Shown: piece by piece, positions 62,801-64,000 of the stretch
Layout: every line of letters starts with the position of its first letter
Numbering within the stretch: position 1 is the first letter of the stretch
Assembly (NCBI GenBank): GCA_913063155.1
Contig: CAJXYU010000001.1
Location: forward strand, 372,001 to 436,000
Source of the DNA: an uncultured Desulfovibrio sp.
GTDB lineage: Bacteria; Desulfobacterota; Desulfovibrionia; Desulfovibrionales; Desulfovibrionaceae
Length of the DNA stretch: 64,000 nt
Direction: 5' to 3'
Translations under genes and position numbers: made by a program
The notes under the pieces: generated by a model
The model's input: only the letters and a program-made list of their open reading frames with translations
Told to the model about the DNA's origin: nothing
Database searches by the model: none

Positions 62801-64000
62801 ATGAGCAATCGTATAACCTACACTTGTGAAGACCACCTGATCACCAAGCAGGCCAAGGCCGAGAAAGCCTTTCTGGAGACCTTCGAAAAGGGCGACTACA
62901 CCCTGGGGAATCCGCTGGTCATCGAAAACCCGTACTTCATCAACCCGCTGTGCGCTCTCGTCCTGTTCACCACCCCCCAGGAAACGGCAGCCACCGTCAC
63001 CGTCCGCGGAAAGCTCGTCGAGCGTGAAGACGTGACCCACACCTTTGCCCCCGGCAAGGTGCACAGGCTTCCCGTCCTCGGTCTGTATGAAGACTTTGCC
63101 AACACCGTGGACATCACCCTGGCCGACGGCACCTCCACCACCCTGACCATCAAGACCGGAAAGCTGCCCGCCCGGGTGAGCCGCTGCCGGCACATCAGCA
63201 CCTCCAAGGACTACCTCGGCGATGATCTGATGTTCCTGAGCACCGCGGGCAAGAACAGCCCCGCCGCCTATGACTACAAGGGCAACATCCGCTGGATGTT
63301 GACGGTCAACACCATGTTTGACCTCAAGCGGGCCGAAAACGGCAACCTGCTCACCGGTTCCCCCCGTTTCTGCCGCATGCCCTATAACGCCACCGGCCTC
63401 ATCGAATTCGACATGCTGGGCAAGATCTACAAGGAATACCGCCTTCCCGGCAACTACCACCACGACCAGTGGGAAATGGAAGACGGCAACCTGCTGATTC
63501 TCACCCAGGATTTCCATACCGACACCGTGGAAGACCAGTGCGTTCTGGTGGACCGCAACACCGGCGACATCCTCAAGACCTGGGACTTCAAGGACTGCCT
63601 GCCCCAGGACGTGGCCGGTTCCGGCTCCCAGGACCCGCATGACTGGTTCCACAACAACTCCGTCTGGTACGACAAGAAGACCAACAGCCTGACGCTGTCC
63701 GGCCGTCACCAGGACGCCATCATCAACATCGACTACGAAACCGGTGAACTGAACTGGATCGTGGGCGATCCCGAAGGCTGGCCCCAGGAAATGGTGGACA
63801 AGTACTTCTTCACCCCGGTTGGCGACGTGGACAACTTCGACTGGCAGTACGAGCAGCACGCAGCCCTGATCACCCCGGAAGGCGACGTCATGTGCTTCGA
63901 CAACGGCCAGTACCGCGCCAAGTCCAAGGAAAACCACCTCAAGAACAAAGACAACTTCTCCCGCGGCGTCCGCTACCGCATCGACACCGAAAAGATGGAA
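62801..64000 (+). CDS. assT: Aryl-sulfate sulfotransferase (AssT), 3' end beyond window
   Basis: 400 codons are visible; the frame is open at the right edge. PAPS-independent enzyme that moves sulfate between phenols through a sulfo-His. Family residues: His in NYHHDQWEMEDGN, HN in DWFHNNSVWYD, Arg-His in SGRHQDAIINID and His in WQYEQHAALITPEGD followed by CFDNG. These correspond to His252, His356, Arg374 and His436 of E. coli AssT, by eye. There is no signal peptide: the protein starts MSNRITYTCEDHLITKQ, so a cytoplasmic location is implied, unlike the periplasmic enteric enzyme. Confidence 0.88.
   Translation, partial: MSNRITYTCEDHLITKQAKAEKAFLETFEKGDYTLGNPLVIENPYFINPLCALVLFTTPQETAATVTVRGKLVEREDVTHTFAPGKVHRLPVLGLYEDFANTVDITLADGTSTTLTIKTGKLPARVSRCRHISTSKDYLGDDLMFLSTAGKNSPAAYDYKGNIRWMLTVNTMFDLKRAENGNLLTGSPRFCRMPYNATGLIEFDMLGKIYKEYRLPGNYHHDQWEMEDGNLLILTQDFHTDTVEDQCVLVDRNTGDILKTWDFKDCLPQDVAGSGSQDPHDWFHNNSVWYDKKTNSLTLSGRHQDAIINIDYETGELNWIVGDPEGWPQEMVDKYFFTPVGDVDNFDWQYEQHAALITPEGDVMCFDNGQYRAKSKENHLKNKDNFSRGVRYRIDTEKME

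Overview
The window looks like a chromosome segment from a free-living, GC-rich deltaproteobacterium of the Desulfovibrio / Pseudodesulfovibrio type. This is inferred from gene style: many PAS/HAMP sensor kinases, a split GlcD/GlcF-type oxidase, tryptophanase with an NSS carrier, ZraPSR, and a SecA with a SEC-C tail. No rRNA or other taxonomic marker is present, so the genus is not certain. Most of the window is GC-rich. A segment of about 10 kb after a tRNA-Thr (about 44.1-53.7 kb) is AT-richer, and its last part (52.2-53.6 kb) is strongly AT-rich.

Layout. 1-13 kb: the end of an ATP-grasp gene, a large helicase fused to a DEDDy-type exonuclease, a TPR protein, a Rid-family protein, an arsR-acr3 arsenite operon, a CPBP protease, pgi, two sensor kinases and rdgB. 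13-23 kb: rimO, then a tightly packed run glcD - MFS1 - MFS2 - glcF - membrane protein - secA. The two MFS genes are a tandem duplication that carried along the tail of glcD. 23-33 kb: a protein with many short YxxxGxLV repeats, a TetR-controlled DMT exporter with two clear operators, a DUF3124 protein, a solute-binding protein, a class D beta-lactamase preceded by a truncated copy made by a 362-bp tandem duplication, argJ, a 4-OT tautomerase and RidA. 33-37 kb: a tryptophan-use locus (tnaA, NSS carrier, a 40-residue MetS-like subunit) with a divergent HTH regulator. 37-44 kb: a PAS/GAF sensor kinase, then a three-gene set joining a branched-chain-type binding lipoprotein, a HAMP/PAS kinase and a REC-STAS protein.

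44-55 kb is accessory DNA. It begins at tRNA-Thr(CGT) and holds a three-gene operon with a PLD-like protein, a DUF2958-like protein, an AAA/DUF4143 ATPase, a restriction-modification set (DUF6471 small protein, MT-A70 methylase, BglII-like nuclease) behind a perfect 28-bp palindrome, an AT-rich pair encoding a 4-TM protein and a secreted protein, and a worn prophage remnant with a repressor. 55-60 kb: zraR-zraS facing a sigma-54-driven zraP and a SHOCT protein. 60-64 kb: a LysR regulator divergent from DASS transporter - thioredoxin - aryl-sulfate sulfotransferase. The last gene runs off the window.

The strongest candidates for undescribed biology are the PLD-containing three-gene operon, the R-M set with its palindrome and probably leaderless first gene, the cytoplasmic-looking AssT-thioredoxin-DASS operon, and the binding-protein/kinase/REC-STAS set.
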